From Pohlia nutans (taxonomy: Eukaryota > Streptophyta > Bryopsida > Bryales > Mniaceae), in contig CM040085.1 in NCBI GenBank assembly GCA_022496805.1, positions 28,363,811 to 28,427,810 on the forward strand: DNA of 64,000 nucleotides, in the 5' to 3' direction. The position numbers and the translations under genes are program-made. Of this stretch, positions 20,509 through 32,823 are shown piece by piece. Under the pieces are notes generated by a model. It saw only the letters and a program-made list of their open reading frames with translations, was not told the origin of the DNA and did no database searches. How positions within the stretch are numbered: position 1 is the stretch's first letter; each line of letters opens with the position of its first letter.

Positions 20509-23500
20509 ATGGCCGCCGTCTCTACAAATGTCATTGTAGTGTTTCCTACAGTGTTCCTACAACAAATGCATTGCATTCCTGGCTGTCGAAACGAATTGGC
20601 CCAGATTGATTTCGATGCCATAGAATATCAAAAAGTTCAGTTCCTGCCGCCCACGTTTGATGGGGATGTTGTTTTCGAATTGCCGCCGTGTAGAGGGAGT
20701 GTTCATTCCTCGAGTGCCAAGAGCATGGAAGGAATGGACAAACGGTATGATGGTCATGCTTGGACGCGCACTCTCACTTCTAATATTAACAATAATTTGG
20801 GGCTCAAGTTCAGAAGGTCAGGGTGCGTGGGCCATCTTTGTTGTGAAAACGCTGACTGTGATTATCTTAAACGCACTTTGAAGAAGAACAAGACGGAATG
20901 GACGGGTACAAGCAGAAATCCATCCTATGTAGGTCTAGGCCCGCAATCAGATTCGTCTCTGGTTTGCAAGGTCTGCAAATCGATTCCATCTTGTTTTGCA
21001 GTATGTCCCGCGCGTATCTATTATGTGCTCAATGTTGTAGATAGGTCGAGAGCATGCATCCATTTAGGACACCATCGCCACCCCGTAGCAAGTGGCCAAC
21101 GCTGGGAATCTATGGAGACCATCACGGGTTTGATTGCGTCTGAAGTTCAGAAGACACCAACGGCAAAGAACTCTGCTATTGCTTTGGCAGCAAGCAAGGA
21201 GTTCATGGGTACCTTCTTAGTCCATGCCGGACCAGGTCCGAAGGAGATGCTTCGCGGGGCGGAATTGGATGAGGTCATGGACAAGTTTCGCATGCTCAGC
21301 TCTCCAAACGTTCGAAACATCATCGCATCTTTCCGCGCATCTGCGAAAGGAAAAGGCGAAATCGACAGGATTCTGGAAATAAAGAAGGTGGCAAAGATGG
21401 AGTACATCCACGACAGCATCTTTCTCGGTCAAGGCCAAGACAAAGTGTACCCGTTCAAGATGCTCGTGGACGGTCCCGGTAGTGGAGTTGACCTCGTGCG
21501 CCGAATGCAGCCTGGAAGAGACCTTCAGAATTGCTTCATCATGTTCGACCACGTGAAGCGGGTAAAGCCTTGGACAACGCTGGCTTGTCACGTCTACGAT
21601 TCTACGTACTGGACAGTCATGACAATTGCGGTTTGTGACATGCAGACCGAAGGTACGGATGGCCAAGTCATTTTCAGGAAATGCCTAAACAAAGTGATGG
21701 CTAGAAATGGCGTTCCTGAACCTAATTTCAAAGGATTCATGTGTGATAGTGCACAAGCTAATTTCAATGCGGTACGCATTGTTTATGGATCCGGAGACCC
21801 ATCCGTGGTTATGGTGGACCGGGAGAGGACGTGCTTGTTTCATTGATCTACAAGCATGCACAAGCATACGGAGAAGCTAATTGCAAAAAGCTTTCGGAAC
21901 CAGCACATCAGGTTGTGCAGAGAATACAAAGATGCTACCTCGATGGCGGAGGCGGATTTGATGTATCAAAAGCTTCGAGCATGGTGGTATTCTTCTGGAG
22001 CAGCAACTGAAGATGCAATTCGGGAACTAGAAGATTGGTTGGCCTTTTGGCATTTCCGCTATCGCCAATGGGGAGGATTTATGGAAACGGTGTGGCCTTC
22101 TATTCTCTTCAATTCTCACATTCTATTTTTCCATTGGCTACGACTATCTGAATACCGTGTGATCTTGGCATAGGATTCAAATTGTGTTTATTTTCTCTCA
22201 TGTTTTTCTTCCTCTTGTCTATCCAGAACCTTACTCCAGAAGAACTCGCGGACATCCCAACCTGCAATCTGGCAGAGACTGTTCACAATAGATGGCTGCA
22301 GTCTTCGGGCAATCGCGGATCCGACCTCTTCGTAGCAACCACCGACGACTGGGCCCGGGCCTTCATGCAAATGACCAACTACCGTTCGTAGTTGTGTGGC
22401 GGAGCGTCTGGAAAAGGCCCTTCCAAACATGACTTGAAACTTAAGCGAGCTTTGCAATCACAGGACGGAAAGAAGATAGCCGATGCACTTGCTGAAATGC
22501 CCGGGGGTGAAGATTTCTGCAACCGTGTACCGCATCTGGAGGGCGAGGAGGTTTTTGGTTCCACGAAGAGGAAGTTAGATATGCCTATTGGGTCTGAAGG
22601 TGACTCCCATCGTCCAGACAAGGTAAACTTCTCGCACCCGCGTGTCCAGACACGTTCAGCTGCTGCCCGCCAAACTGCACAGGAGACACTTGATTCTGAA
22701 GTTCTTGTGCCCTTTACGTCACACGTTTTGGAAACAGACTGCGACGTGACCAAATGGCACATTGCGAGGATAACGCAGAAGTCCAAAAAACGATGTCATG
22801 CAGTACAGGCAAATAACAATTCCAAGTGCCAGATGCTCATCGTCAGGGGAGGCAAAGCAACTGCAGCTCCTACCTACAGGGGCCTCAAACAAAAGTTTCG
22901 CGCTGAGGGAAGCGACACTGAAGATTTCTGGTTCTGTCCGGATCAAATTGCTAGGTGCGTAATGGGTCCTAAACGTGGGTTTGTTATAACGCGTCCAGAG
23001 ATCCCTGATGTCTGGCCAGTCCTGACTGGGACCGATCTGTCCCGTCACGAGATCTTGGAGCTCCAAGAGGCTGGTTTCCACCTTCAATCTACGACTCCGC
23101 TCTCGCCACGGCGCCTCTTCGCAGGGTCTAAGCTCTTTGAGGCGGTGTTGTGGACTCATCCGAAACCATCGAATTCTGATCGAGTCCCCACCATCCGGAG
23201 TGGCAAGAGCGTGCGCCGCAACCCCAAAGCGCCCGCAGAAGCTCACAGAAACCAGTGGGAGAGCGCCCGCAACGTCAAGGCAACAATTGTCCGAGTGAAC
23301 CTCCTTCCATATCCGGGTATAGGAGCGATCGTTGTCCTACAATCTGGAGTCGAGCCGACTACGAACATTTACAACATCACTCTCTGCAATTTTCCCGCTT
23401 GTACGTGCCCGCATTATCACAGTATGACTTCTTCTGCAATTGGAAGGCGTGGTATGTACGTCAACTGCAAGCACCTTTACTATGTCTTTTGCTTTCTTTG

Positions 23501-23699
23501 CAAGCTAGACTACAAAGTGGACACTTTTCATCCATGCCCCCACTCTAAGCATGGACGAAGTCCAGCAGATTCTGATAGCTGCTGGGATTATCAAGATTCC
23601 TTAGTTTTAGATGCCATGTTTTGTCGTGGCCTGGAAACCCCAAACCGAAGGTTGGTTAATGGACTGCTGAGGTTGTTTTGCGGTTTAGAGGGACAATAG
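20509..23699 (+). pseudogene. MULE/FAR1-like transposase with SWIM zinc finger, two in-frame stops
   Basis: Two exons, 20509-22089 and 22227-23699, join in phase across a 137-bp GT..AG intron. The product would be about 1,017 codons. The N-terminal part has Cys/His-rich segments. A DDE-like region includes ACHVYDSTYWTVMTIAVCD and, further on, GFMCDSAQANFNAV, matching the spacing of Mutator-like/FAR1 transposases. The C-terminal part has CTCPHYH...NCKHLYYVFCFL, a CxCx(n)CxH SWIM finger typical of this group. A TGA at 21844-21846 interrupts a C-L-F-H-stop-S-T stretch and a TAG lies at 22389-22391; coding character continues through both. Long terminal inverted repeats were not located. It is best read as a decayed element, or less likely a domesticated gene with recoding. 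Confidence 0.7.
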
Positions 23700-24865
23700 A
23701 ATCATAGATTTCTATTCTAGAGTACAACACTATAAGTTGTAGTTGATTGGAGTAATTGCCTACTAAGTGTGAGTGTGTGACTTCAATGATCATTTGTTCA
23801 CAAAAAAACTTAAAAAGATACTACTATATATTAGACCAATTATATCCATTTATACTGTTTTGTCCAACGTTTTCCAGATTGACTGCAAAATTTTACATTC
23901 TGCACTGCAAACACACGGTCTTAGGTCCAACGGTCATAGGTCCACTAAAATTACTATAAATAGCAAGAAATCTATTTTTAGATTAAATTTTCTAAAAATA
24001 CCGTCAATTTTTTAATTTAGCAAGATTGTATGCTCTCCGCTCTCCAAATCACCGCTCTCCGCTCTTACGCTCTCCATTCTACGCTCGCACGGTAGCGTCG
24101 TTGCTTCCAATAGTCCATAATGGGAAGCTATAAATTGTTTGCCTTTACTACCATAGTCACATGTTGAATTTGAGTTGATCGTTTTTTAAGGGTATTTGTC
24201 AATTTACCTTTTTGCTGTAATTTTTTTTATTAATTTGATAAATGCAAGCATGTGCAATAACCAAAGGGACAACAATGGGCAGTCTCTACTTTACTCACAA
24301 AATAGAAGCCTCCCTCGTACAAGCAATTAAGATGAAAAATGAACCCATTTGGGCCGACGTTTCGACTTGAATTTCTTCACCAAGTCTCACACTAATAATT
24401 GAGTTGAAACAAAACTCAACTGTAATCTAATCTAATTCAGTTTAATTGTACTATATAGTAGGTCCAACGACTAAACCCTAAGCTTTCACAAATTGAATTT
24501 GAATTATGCTTTTGAGACCTCATACAATGAATCTTACCATTGGCAAAAAGTCACCCTTGAAAAAAACGCCAATAAAGGATTAGTCCTATTACTCTAACCA
24601 AAGATTCAAGCTTCAATCTTCCCATATGTTTCCCTCCCCAAATAAGATACGCAATTGTCACTTTCTATTATGACATGTTTGGAAAGCCCTAAATTCAAGG
24701 TGGCATACATGAATTAGTCACAAAAATGACTTGTCACATGTATGTTGCTTGAAGCAATAATATCGTCATATTATGGAATTTCATAAATTATAAAAGATAT
24801 ATTGTTATCCACTTGATTTTATTTTTTTGAAAACAATCGATACAAATTCCATTAGTAGCTGAATT
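23700..24865. other. Intergenic spacer with a dispersed repeat
   Basis: AT-rich DNA downstream of the transposase. At about 23910-24075 the ordered blocks ACACGGTC, GTCATAGG, AAAAATAC and CTCTCCGCTCTCC recur in inverted orientation at about 2025-2155, marking two copies of an unidentified repeat. No gene was seen. Confidence 0.4.
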
Positions 24866-25105
24866 TTAACCCCTAAAGGACCAAAAAGCCTAAATTAGGC
24901 CTCATGTTTTCTATAGTATTTTTGAGCAAGTCTTATGTGAATTTCCTTTAGTTCAAATGTATTTGTGTTTTGACCAACACATACAATGTTCTTCACTAAT
25001 TCCAATGATATAAAACTTGACCCCATCGCAATTCTGCTTTTTTACAATGTGATCGATTGAAGTTAGCATTTTGAAACCATGAATCCTCGGTCCTTTCGGG
25101 GTTCA
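24866..25105. mobile_element. TTAA-CCC element (piggyBac-type ends), about 240 bp
   Basis: The left end is TTAACCCCTAAAGGACC. The right end is the inverse, GGTCCTTTCGGGGTTCA, with one mutated base in the final TTAA. The internal sequence is related to the element at 28046-28196. No open frame. Confidence 0.6.
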
Positions 25106-25615
25106 CACTCAACCTCAAGTCGTAGAAAAAACGCAATTATGCGCGCATACACATGAGGTTGAGTTTACAAATTCAAGCATCATGAAGAAGGCGGCCTGGG
25201 TCCACAAAATGGGAGGAAGATAGAAAGCTGAGCCATCAATATGCTTGCTGGCGTCACTCAGGGAATCAAATATTGGACGGTGGCACCGCCGCCCGCAGCC
25301 GCGCGTCCACGTCATAGCCGCAGACCAGCGGCCCGGGAACACCCACAAGAAAGACTCGCAACCCCACCGCCGCACGCAGCCGCGCGTCCGCGTCACAGCC
25401 CCAGAATGCCCATAAGAAAGACCCCCACACGCCAGAGCACACACACAGACACAACAGCAGAGCAGGAAGACGACGACGACGCACGCCTCGTTTTCTGCTT
25501 CAAGGTGTTTTTTTGTCAGATTTTCGTATTGCATCGACATTTCTCTTTCGATCGATGCTCTAGGCTTTCTTTTGCTGCAACCCGATTTCACGGTGGAGCA
25601 GCAAAAGCAAGCATC

Positions 25616-28387
25616 ATGTCGACCCCTTCTCGCAAGAGGTTGATGCGCGACTTCAAGCGCTTGCAGCATGATCCGCCCGCGGGCATCAGCGGAGCGCCGC
25701 AGGACAACAACATCATGCTCTGGAACGCAGTCATTTTCGGGTCAGTAAATTCGTTACTCTGCTTCTTTTAATTGTGTCGGTATAGCGGAATTTGTGGATG
25801 TGGACTGGTGTTGTGATTTCGGTAGAGTAGGAACAATCGAGTGGTGGGCGTTTTTTGTTCTTTGAGTTTCTTTGGACCGTAATTGAGGGTTTTCTAGTCC
25901 TTGAGAATGGCGAGCGTTTTTTGCGATGTAATTGTGTCTTGGGAAGGACGCCCTAGGGTTTCTTGAGTGGTGATTTTGGAGTGTATGTTTCTATGTCTGA
26001 ATTTATACTTTTTGAGTCTGATCTTTTGCTGATCTTCGTGGGAGTTTTTGATTTTGGTTGAGTAGGAACAATCGAGTGGTGGGTGTTCTTGTTTTTTGAG
26101 TGAGTCTTTGGACCGTAGTTGAGGGTTTTCTAGTCCTTGAGAATGGCGAGCTTTTCTGCGATGTAATTGTGTCTTGGGAAGGACGACCTAGGGTTTCTTG
26201 AGTTTGTGATTTTGGAGTGTATCTTTCTGTGTCTGAATTTGTACTTTTTGAGTCTGATCTTTTGCTGATCCTTTCTTCGCGACAGTGTTTTTGTTAGAAG
26301 AGGTAGATGATGTGCTGTCATATTAATTCTAGGGGTGCTGAGTAGTTCAAACATTTGTATTACTGGTTGAGTGAGAAGGAGGCTCAGTTGCGTTATGAAT
26401 GACTCGTTATGTACCGTCTTAGAGCATCTCCACCAGCACTCTGGATAGCTCTCTGAAAAATGGATGTGCATGGGTTGGTCAACAATTGTTTTAGAGGGTG
26501 GCACTGAATAGTGTGACCCAGTTCAGAGTCCTCAAAACGACTCAAGCTAGTGCTATTTTCAGAGTCTTATTGAGTGAGGAACTACATGGTTTGCCCTATA
26601 ATTTTGGATGACCTACAGAATGCAATTCAGAGTTGCCGGTGGAGATGCTCTTATGTGACTTATTATGAGAGCCTTCTCTTATGGACGTTGTGATTCATGT
26701 GCATTTTGTGGTTCTGTTACATATCGATCGGGCTGGTAGCGTCTGTATGCTTATGAAACCTTTCATAGTGGTTTGTTTGGCAAGGAAAATGATGAAGTGC
26801 TTTTCCAGGCCGCTCTGGTCGTAGAGAATTTGTTGTTGTAATACGATGTTCGACAACTAATTTCTGTTTTTTGACTTTGTTCAGCCCGGACGACACCCCA
26901 TGGGACGGAGGTATGTTAACTCTATTTATATGAATTTGCAATTTGTTCTGTATTTTCCGAAATGTTTTGGTTGTTCGTTTATGAGCTTGCAACTGGTGAT
27001 CTTACGAAGTGATTTGCTGAGTTCATACATACTCGTTACGTATCATCTTGACTTCGGCTATTATGCGAAGGAGTAACAGTTTCTCACATTCAGCAGCGGT
27101 AGAAGTAGTTATTCAACCATCTGTCGGAACTCAATATTTAGGGTTGGGATTTACGTGTATCATCTGTTGGTTTATTAATGCCAGGGACGTTCAAGTTGAC
27201 CTTGCAATTTACCGAAGATTACCCGAACAAGCCACCAACAGTGCGCTTTGTCTCCAAGATGTTTCATCCCAACAGTAAGCATTCAGTGAACATGTGGATT
27301 TCATCTTGCTGCAGCGTTCAGTTAATTGGGGTTTTTGCCAGTATTTTTCTAGTAGATTGCTTGAGTGGTATTTGTCAACGAGTTTCTCACATTAAGTAAA
27401 TGGCCGTCATCGTTTGATCTCGACAAAGATTTAGGGAAAGTGAAGTTTAGGGGTATGTGCTCTGTACTTTTGTTTTAAGACATTTTTGGTTGTGGTGGAT
27501 CAGTTTACGCGGATGGCAGCATTTGCTTAGACATTCTTCAAAATCAATGGAGCCCCATTTACGATGTGGCAGCAATCCTCACTTCGATTCAGGTGAGCTG
27601 ATTTTGTGGCTTTAGCGACTGACAGACAGTCAGTCAAGTCAGAAGCGTTCCATCGGTATTTATTATATGGTTCAGAAATGTTAGTAATGGATAACTCGTG
27701 CGAAGTAATATCAGGTAGTTCCAGTAATTCCAGCTTAACTAAGATTGCAGATTATTCTGATTGATTTTCTCTCCTTTATATGGAGTCGTTATGGGGAAAT
27801 TGCAACCAGTTAATGGTGCTTACCAGTTTGTTGGTCAAGGGCTAGAGACGCTGTCCTCATTTTGCTCTTACCTTCTATGGCTGAGAATTGTTGATTTCTC
27901 ATCCAGTTAACCCTTTAACGAATCTGAACTTCACAATTCCAAATCCAATTCTTCACAATTTAAAATCCAATTCTTCACGGATTTTCTGGTATTCGCGTTT
28001 TCGACACATCAGAGACCACAAAGTGGTCACTTGAGCACTAAAGGGTTAACCCCTGAAGGACCAAGAAGCCCAACTTGGACATCATGTTATTTTCAGCAGT
28101 TTTGAGTAGGTCCTATGTAGACTCTGCTTTTGTCACAATATGATCAATTGCATTTGTGATTTTAAAACTGTGAATCCTAGGTCCTTTAAGGGTTAGTACC
28201 TAAACATGACGACTATGCTGTGTAGAAACTCCTTTGCTAACGTGGTTCTTTGATGCAGTCCTTGCTGTGTGACCCAAACCCAAACTCACCAGCAAATTCT
28301 GAGGCAGCTCGCATGTATAGTGAGAACCGCCGTGAGTACAACCGCAGGGTACGTGAGATTGTGGAGCAAAGCTGGACAGCAGAGTGA
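25616..28387 (+). CDS. UBC2: Ubiquitin-conjugating enzyme E2, RAD6/UBC2 type
   Basis: Five exons, 25616-25740, 26885-26910, 27185-27274, 27504-27592 and 28259-28387, all with GT..AG introns, give a 152-residue protein, the usual RAD6 length. It starts [20 protein letters not shown] and contains the N-terminal helix, HPN (in [16 protein letters not shown], with the active-site Cys) and the [20 protein letters not shown] stretch. It ends [15 protein letters not shown]6 proteins work with RING E3 ligases in mono-ubiquitination of PCNA (post-replication repair) and histone H2B. All catalytic features are intact. Introns 1, 3 and 4 are enlarged by repeats, including a 235-bp tandem duplication and three MITEs. 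The GC-rich 5' region (25280-25460) contains a near-duplicated segment around GCAGCCGCGCGTCC. Confidence 0.95.
25825..26275. repeat. 235-bp tandem duplication in UBC2 intron 1
   Basis: Two copies, starting GAGTAGGAACAATCGAG at 25825 and 26060, run in parallel through CCTAGGGTTTCTTGAG and TCTGATCTTTTGCTGATC with few differences. It is a recent local duplication. Confidence 0.85.
26422..26650. mobile_element. PIF/Harbinger (Tourist-like) MITE in UBC2 intron 1
   Basis: Inverted ends GAGCATCTCCACC and GGTGGAGATGCTC, with 3-bp duplication TTA on both sides (26419-26421 and 26651-26653). Length is 229 bp with no open frame. The TTA duplication is characteristic of the PIF/Harbinger superfamily. 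Confidence 0.8.
27907..28049. mobile_element. TTAA-CCC element (piggyBac-type ends), 143 bp, UBC2 intron 4
   Basis: Left end TTAACCCTTTA, right end TAAAGGGTTAA. A subterminal palindrome GACCACAAAGTGGTC lies near the right end. It abuts the next element and shares its terminal TTAA. Confidence 0.6.
28046..28196. mobile_element. TTAA-CCC element (piggyBac-type ends), 151 bp, UBC2 intron 4
   Basis: Left end TTAACCCCTGAAGGACC, right end GGTCCTTTAAGGGTTAG (last base changed). The interior resembles the 24866 element but is shorter. Its first TTAA is the last TTAA of the preceding element. Confidence 0.6.
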
Positions 28388-29300
28388 AACAACCTGGGAT
28401 GATTTCAAAAGCAATGTTGAAGCATCTTGGAAGAGTAAACTTTTAGTTCCAAGTACTGGGGAAAATGTCGGAGCAATTACGATATTGCAACCTTGGAACT
28501 TCTGGACTCCATAAAGTATCACGGTATTACTCGTCCTTGTTTGGAAGAATTTCTGAAAGGGTGTTGTTGGACTTTTCTAGGAGTCAGTAGTACTTCCTAT
28601 CCCTGGTGTGGCTTCTACAAATAGGGGCTTCTACCTGAGGTTAAGGTCTCTGACCTGGACTTGGAGTAGAGATATGTGCTTAGCTTCTGTAACAGTAGGC
28701 TGTTGATGGGTGCCTTTTTATGAGCACTCGTTGGCCTTTGCTCTACTTTTGGATTTTACTTCTTTGAATCAGGTTCAAAGATCACATGTTTAAATAAATT
28801 TTACACCTGTTCGTCCCTCGGTTCTATGAGTGGTTATCTTGGCAGAGCTTTAGTTGACAATGTGCTCAATGTGGTGTGTGAAATCTATTTAGTTTCTGTA
28901 GTCTTTGGATTACCATGTTAAAAATGTCGTTAAATGCGTAGTTCAACCTGTGCAATCGTGAGCTTTGGAGATGTTACAAGTAATAGGTTGACAAACTATG
29001 ATATTCAGTTGATATGTATTCATCTCGGAGATCCATACCTTTAATGTGTTTTAGTTCAACAGGGAAGTTGGAATTTAGACCAATGCGGTTCTAGTGAGTT
29101 ATGTCAATTATAGAAAGACTATAGAAACTAATGAGTTATGTCAATCCAAAGACTACAGAATCTAGTTTCTATAATGTGAAATTAGTTTCTATAGAAACTA
29201 GTTATGTCTTTGGATTGACATAACTAGTTTCTATAATGTGATTACATATAATTGACATTATATGGCAATGTATCTACTATCCCAATGGAACGTTAAGGGA
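28388..29300. other. UBC2 3' region and spacer
   Basis: This contains the presumed 3' UTR of UBC2 and AT-rich spacer. At about 29100-29240 short direct and inverted copies of CTAGTTTCTATA and TGTCTTTGGATTGACATAAC form a small cluster. No other gene was seen. Confidence 0.4.
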
Positions 29301-30108
29301 TTAACCCTTTACCGCCCAGGTAACCACTAAGTGGTCACTAGATCACTGGAAAATGAAATTCTGGAAAATCTGTGAACCATCTCAGTACAGTGTCTGAAGT
29401 TCAGATGTGTAACTTTTGATTCTGGAGATGATGCAAAAAGAAAATTTGGAATCCGACTTTCCTAGATATCCAAATACCTATGTACAAAACACCAAAATAC
29501 TGCAAATACCTCAAAATACAGCAAATACTTACAAATACAGCATATGTACTATGTTGTATTTCTAGAGATTGGAAGTTTGTTATCTCGTTTTTCTTTTTGG
29601 ATTGTGTTCTCTTGTTCATGTTCCATTAGTGTATGTAGTCTGATCTTGATCACTATACTAACTCCTTTCTTATTTGAACGTATAAATTTTGTTCTAAACC
29701 GTACATGGATAAGTCACTTTCACTTATAAAATTCACAATAATTATGTATGAGTCTATTCTTGACATGAAAGATTGCAATGAAGAGGTGTTGACACAAGTC
29801 ATTGCTGAACATCTTCACTTCTATTTTTGAAAATTTAACCCAAATTCTATTTAACCTTGAAGCCACACACCCCCCGAAATCTCATTTTTGAATGTGCATT
29901 ATACGGTTCAAAGATATACTATAATCTTCCAATCCAACGGTCCGATCTTACCAAGATTTAACTGAGACTTGTTTCATTAAGCTATGTTTACATTCGTACG
30001 GTTGGATACTATTAATAGTACCCCTAATTTCAACAGAGATAGATTTAAAGAAACATCACCCAGAAAAAGGTGGTTTCTCCAGAACCACCATGGGCGGTAA
30101 AGGGTTAA
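29301..30108. mobile_element. TTAA-CCC element (piggyBac-type ends), 808 bp
   Basis: Left end TTAACCCTTTACCGCCCA and right end TGGGCGGTAAAGGGTTAA are exact inverses over 18 bp and begin and end with TTAA. A subterminal CCACTAAGTGGTCAC palindrome is present. No transposase-like frame inside. This is the clearest and longest member of the group. Confidence 0.8.
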
Positions 30109-30229
30109 AGGTTTGCTAACCTAGTTGTAACACATGTAAGATCCTTATTCATATTTTGATTTTACAATTTCCATGTGTTGCAATCAAGTCACCATCACAT
30201 TTAGATATTCTTATATAATAGCAACTATA

Positions 30230-30449
30230 AGGTAGGAGCACCTAAAACCAACACTGTACCTGATTGCGACATGACCTAGGCGTACTAGTCATTCTAGAAC
30301 GTAAATCTAGGTAGTCCATAGATAGCTTATCATTTTGGTCAACATACAATAAGGGCTCTAAGATGTGCCTAGATTTGCGTTTTGAAATGGTTGCATGGTG
30401 TAGATTTTGTCGCAATTAGGTGCAGTGTTGGTTTTAGGTGCTCCTATCT
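30230..30449. mobile_element. TA-flanked MITE, 220 bp
   Basis: Inverted ends AGGTAGGAGCACCTAAAACC and the reverse complement of AGATAGGAGCACCTAAAACC, flanked by TA on both sides. The ends suggest a Tc1/mariner (Stowaway-like) element. Related partial sequences occur at about 50587 (GTAAGGTAGGAGC) and 61280-61316. Confidence 0.65.
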
Positions 30450-30451
30450 TA

Positions 30452-30690
30452 CTCCATGTTAGAAGTGGTGATTTTGGATGTTCTTGCCAACTCAATAAGG
30501 ACAACTATGCTGTATGTTAGAAGTGGTGATTTTGGAAGTTCTTACCAACTTGATAAGGACAACTATACTCCATGTTAGAAGTAGATAGATTTTGGATGTT
30601 CTTACCAGCTCAATAAAGACAATTGTGCTCCGTGTTAGAATTCGGGTGGTTTTAGATGTTCTTACCATTTCAACAAAGACAAGTTTATAA
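30452..30690. repeat. Four tandem units of about 60 bp
   Basis: Units begin CCATGTTAGAAGTGGTGATT and continue through TTCTTACCAACTTGATAAGG and GACAACTATGCT, diverging gradually from first to last. Confidence 0.75.
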
Positions 30691-31237
30691 TCATGAAATG
30701 AAACTTTACACTCATACGGAATTTTGTAATTAAAAATGAGATAATCTTGAATCCAACTTGATATATTGTTAGGAAATGAAGGATTATGTTATAAGCTATA
30801 AAATTTTCATGAATTTGAAATTATTTTTTGAATTAATAATTAAGAAAAGTCATATCTATTCAAAAATATATTCCAAACTTCCAATATTTTTTACCATGAG
30901 TGCAAATTATAATCAAAAACATTCTATTGGATGAAACTTATTTATATTTCTAAAGTTTGAAAAAATCGCCATCCTATAGTAATAGGTGCTCAACTTGCGG
31001 GTCAACTTGAAATTACAATAAAACATTGAATTTTAAGAATTTTAGAAAACTCAAATTTAAAAATAGTAAACATTAAACTTTGTGAGTTATATTTTTTTAG
31101 TTGGACTGAGATGCAATAAAGATCATTTTGCAGTCCAACATAGTGTTATAGCCAAAAAAAATGCAAAATAAACTACATAGTGATCCGTTTTCATTACATT
31201 TTTTCATTTGAGACCTTGTATAAAATCCAAAATTACC
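30691..31237. other. AT-rich spacer, nothing recognised
   Basis: High-AT sequence with no gene, splice-supported exon or transposon end that could be identified. Confidence 0.35.
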
Positions 31238-31814
31238 TTAACCCCTAACTGCCTAAATGTCCATTTTTTGGACGATGTATAGATTTCATCCATAATTTTT
31301 CATCCGTCATGCAGTTTTTGCAGTGTGGAATTTTTACTGTAGATTCTATGGGAAGTTAGCTTCATGCAAATGTAATCCGATTAGAAAGGGGATGATTTGT
31401 GAAATTTCTATGCCTCATTTCATGTTGTAGTGATTCACCAAAAATTTTGAAGATTTCAGTGTAAAAGTGCTCTAAAAAAAGTCAACTCATAAAATTAAGC
31501 AACCAAAAAATCTCCAAAAATCACTACACTTAGAGTATTACATTTCAACCAATCACAAAAAAATTCATCCGTAGATTGTCAATATCTTATTCGTAAGTGA
31601 ATTACAAAATAATTTTGAATTTCACGTTTCAAATTTTATACAAAATTATTGGTAATAGCAATCATAGATCTAACCATGTGAATAAAATCTAAAATTCATA
31701 ATGTACAACTTTTATTCATATGTCAAGTTCAAAATATCCCTCTAGGTTGCATTTTATAATGCATCTTTGCAAAATTGCCGAATTTGGAGAGGGCTCTAGG
31801 CATTTAGGGGTTAA
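31238..31814. mobile_element. TTAA-CCC element (piggyBac-type ends), 577 bp
   Basis: Left end TTAACCCCTAACTGCCTA, right end TAGGCATTTAGGGGTTAA. An inverted, truncated copy of the interior is at about 52320-52765 (shared blocks such as GAAAGGGGATGATTTGTGAA and CCTCATTTCATGTTGTA in reverse complement). An element with the same left end and nearly equal length is at 48112-48690. Confidence 0.75.
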
Positions 31815-32345
31815 GTGACCAAGAATAAACTTTAATAAGTAGCAAGGATAATGATGAACCATGTGCAACAAAACGAGATAAAAATCGTTCCTTTCCTACT
31901 AATGAATAAATAATCACTGTTAATATTTAGTGGACACTTTGGCTCTCTAGCAACCGAACTGTAGAAACCCCTAGAGTTCGAAATGGCTCAGAGAAGCATG
32001 CATGATGGCAGAAATATTGTTTTTTAACTACTTCAAGGTTTTTCTTTTCTTTTCATCCATTTAAATTCTTCTTGATCTCTGTACAACATTTTGACTACTT
32101 AGATGTACAAAATTCTTTTGAACAAGTTCTTTGTAATTGTGGAATGAAATTATTTTTACACTTTTTTGCTTAAAAGCGTTCTAATAAATATTTTGTACAA
32201 TGCAAGTGAAAATTAAATTTGAGAAGATCACCATATGTAGTATTTTGAATTTCAAGTCCATTACAAAAAATATATAATTTTAAAATGTCAAAATTTGATA
32301 TGTGGTGAAACTTTAAACGAAACGTTATTTATGCTATATATATAG

Positions 32346-32490
32346 TTACTAAAGTGTCCATTCTCGAGAGGGAAGAGTAGTTTTATTCCAATGGCCCTCT
32401 GTCCGGTGGGCACCGGGTCATTGACATTACGAACGGACACTTTATTCACACCGGCCTCGAAAGAGGACCGGAGTTTCTATCTATCTATAT
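32346..32490. repeat. Retroposon-like repeat, copy 1
   Basis: About 145 bp beginning TTACTAAAGTGTCCATTC, passing through CCAATGGCCC and CCGGTGGGCAC. It ends with a hairpin CCGGCCTCGAAAGAGGACCGG (read as two half-stems around a GAAA loop) and GGAGTTTCTATCTATCTAT. Further copies are at 36203-36355, 40069-40232 and 63460-63585. Confidence 0.8.
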
Positions 32491-32823
32491 GCTATATATA
32501 TTTGTTGGTGATGATATTTGCACATTTAACCATATGGATGTAATTTGTAGTTCTTAATCCACAACTTTTATTCAAACTTTGACACTAAATTTCACTTTCA
32601 AAGACTATTTTATAAGACATCTTTATAACTTCATTAGATTGTAGGGTATCTTCCAACCTTTAGAGGTTAAAAGCTATATAGCGGTAGCAACTATACAAAT
32701 GCTTGTGTACTAGTTGCAATATCTAGAAAGGATGGATATGGCCAACACTACTACCAAAAGGCTTCTAATCAATGCTTTATTAAAGGATAGTTGAAATCCT
32801 AGCTCTTCACAAATAGTACTGTT

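Noticed and set aside
25115..25771. Frames of 184 and 176 codons around the UBC2 5' region
   Set aside because: They are GC-rich 5' UTR and promoter read-through; the 176-codon frame enters UBC2 exon 1 in another context and then stops in the intron.
32346..32490. Hammerhead or HDV-like ribozyme in the retroposon-like repeat
   Set aside because: The GAAA loop is present but no CTGATGA core or HDV double pseudoknot could be found.
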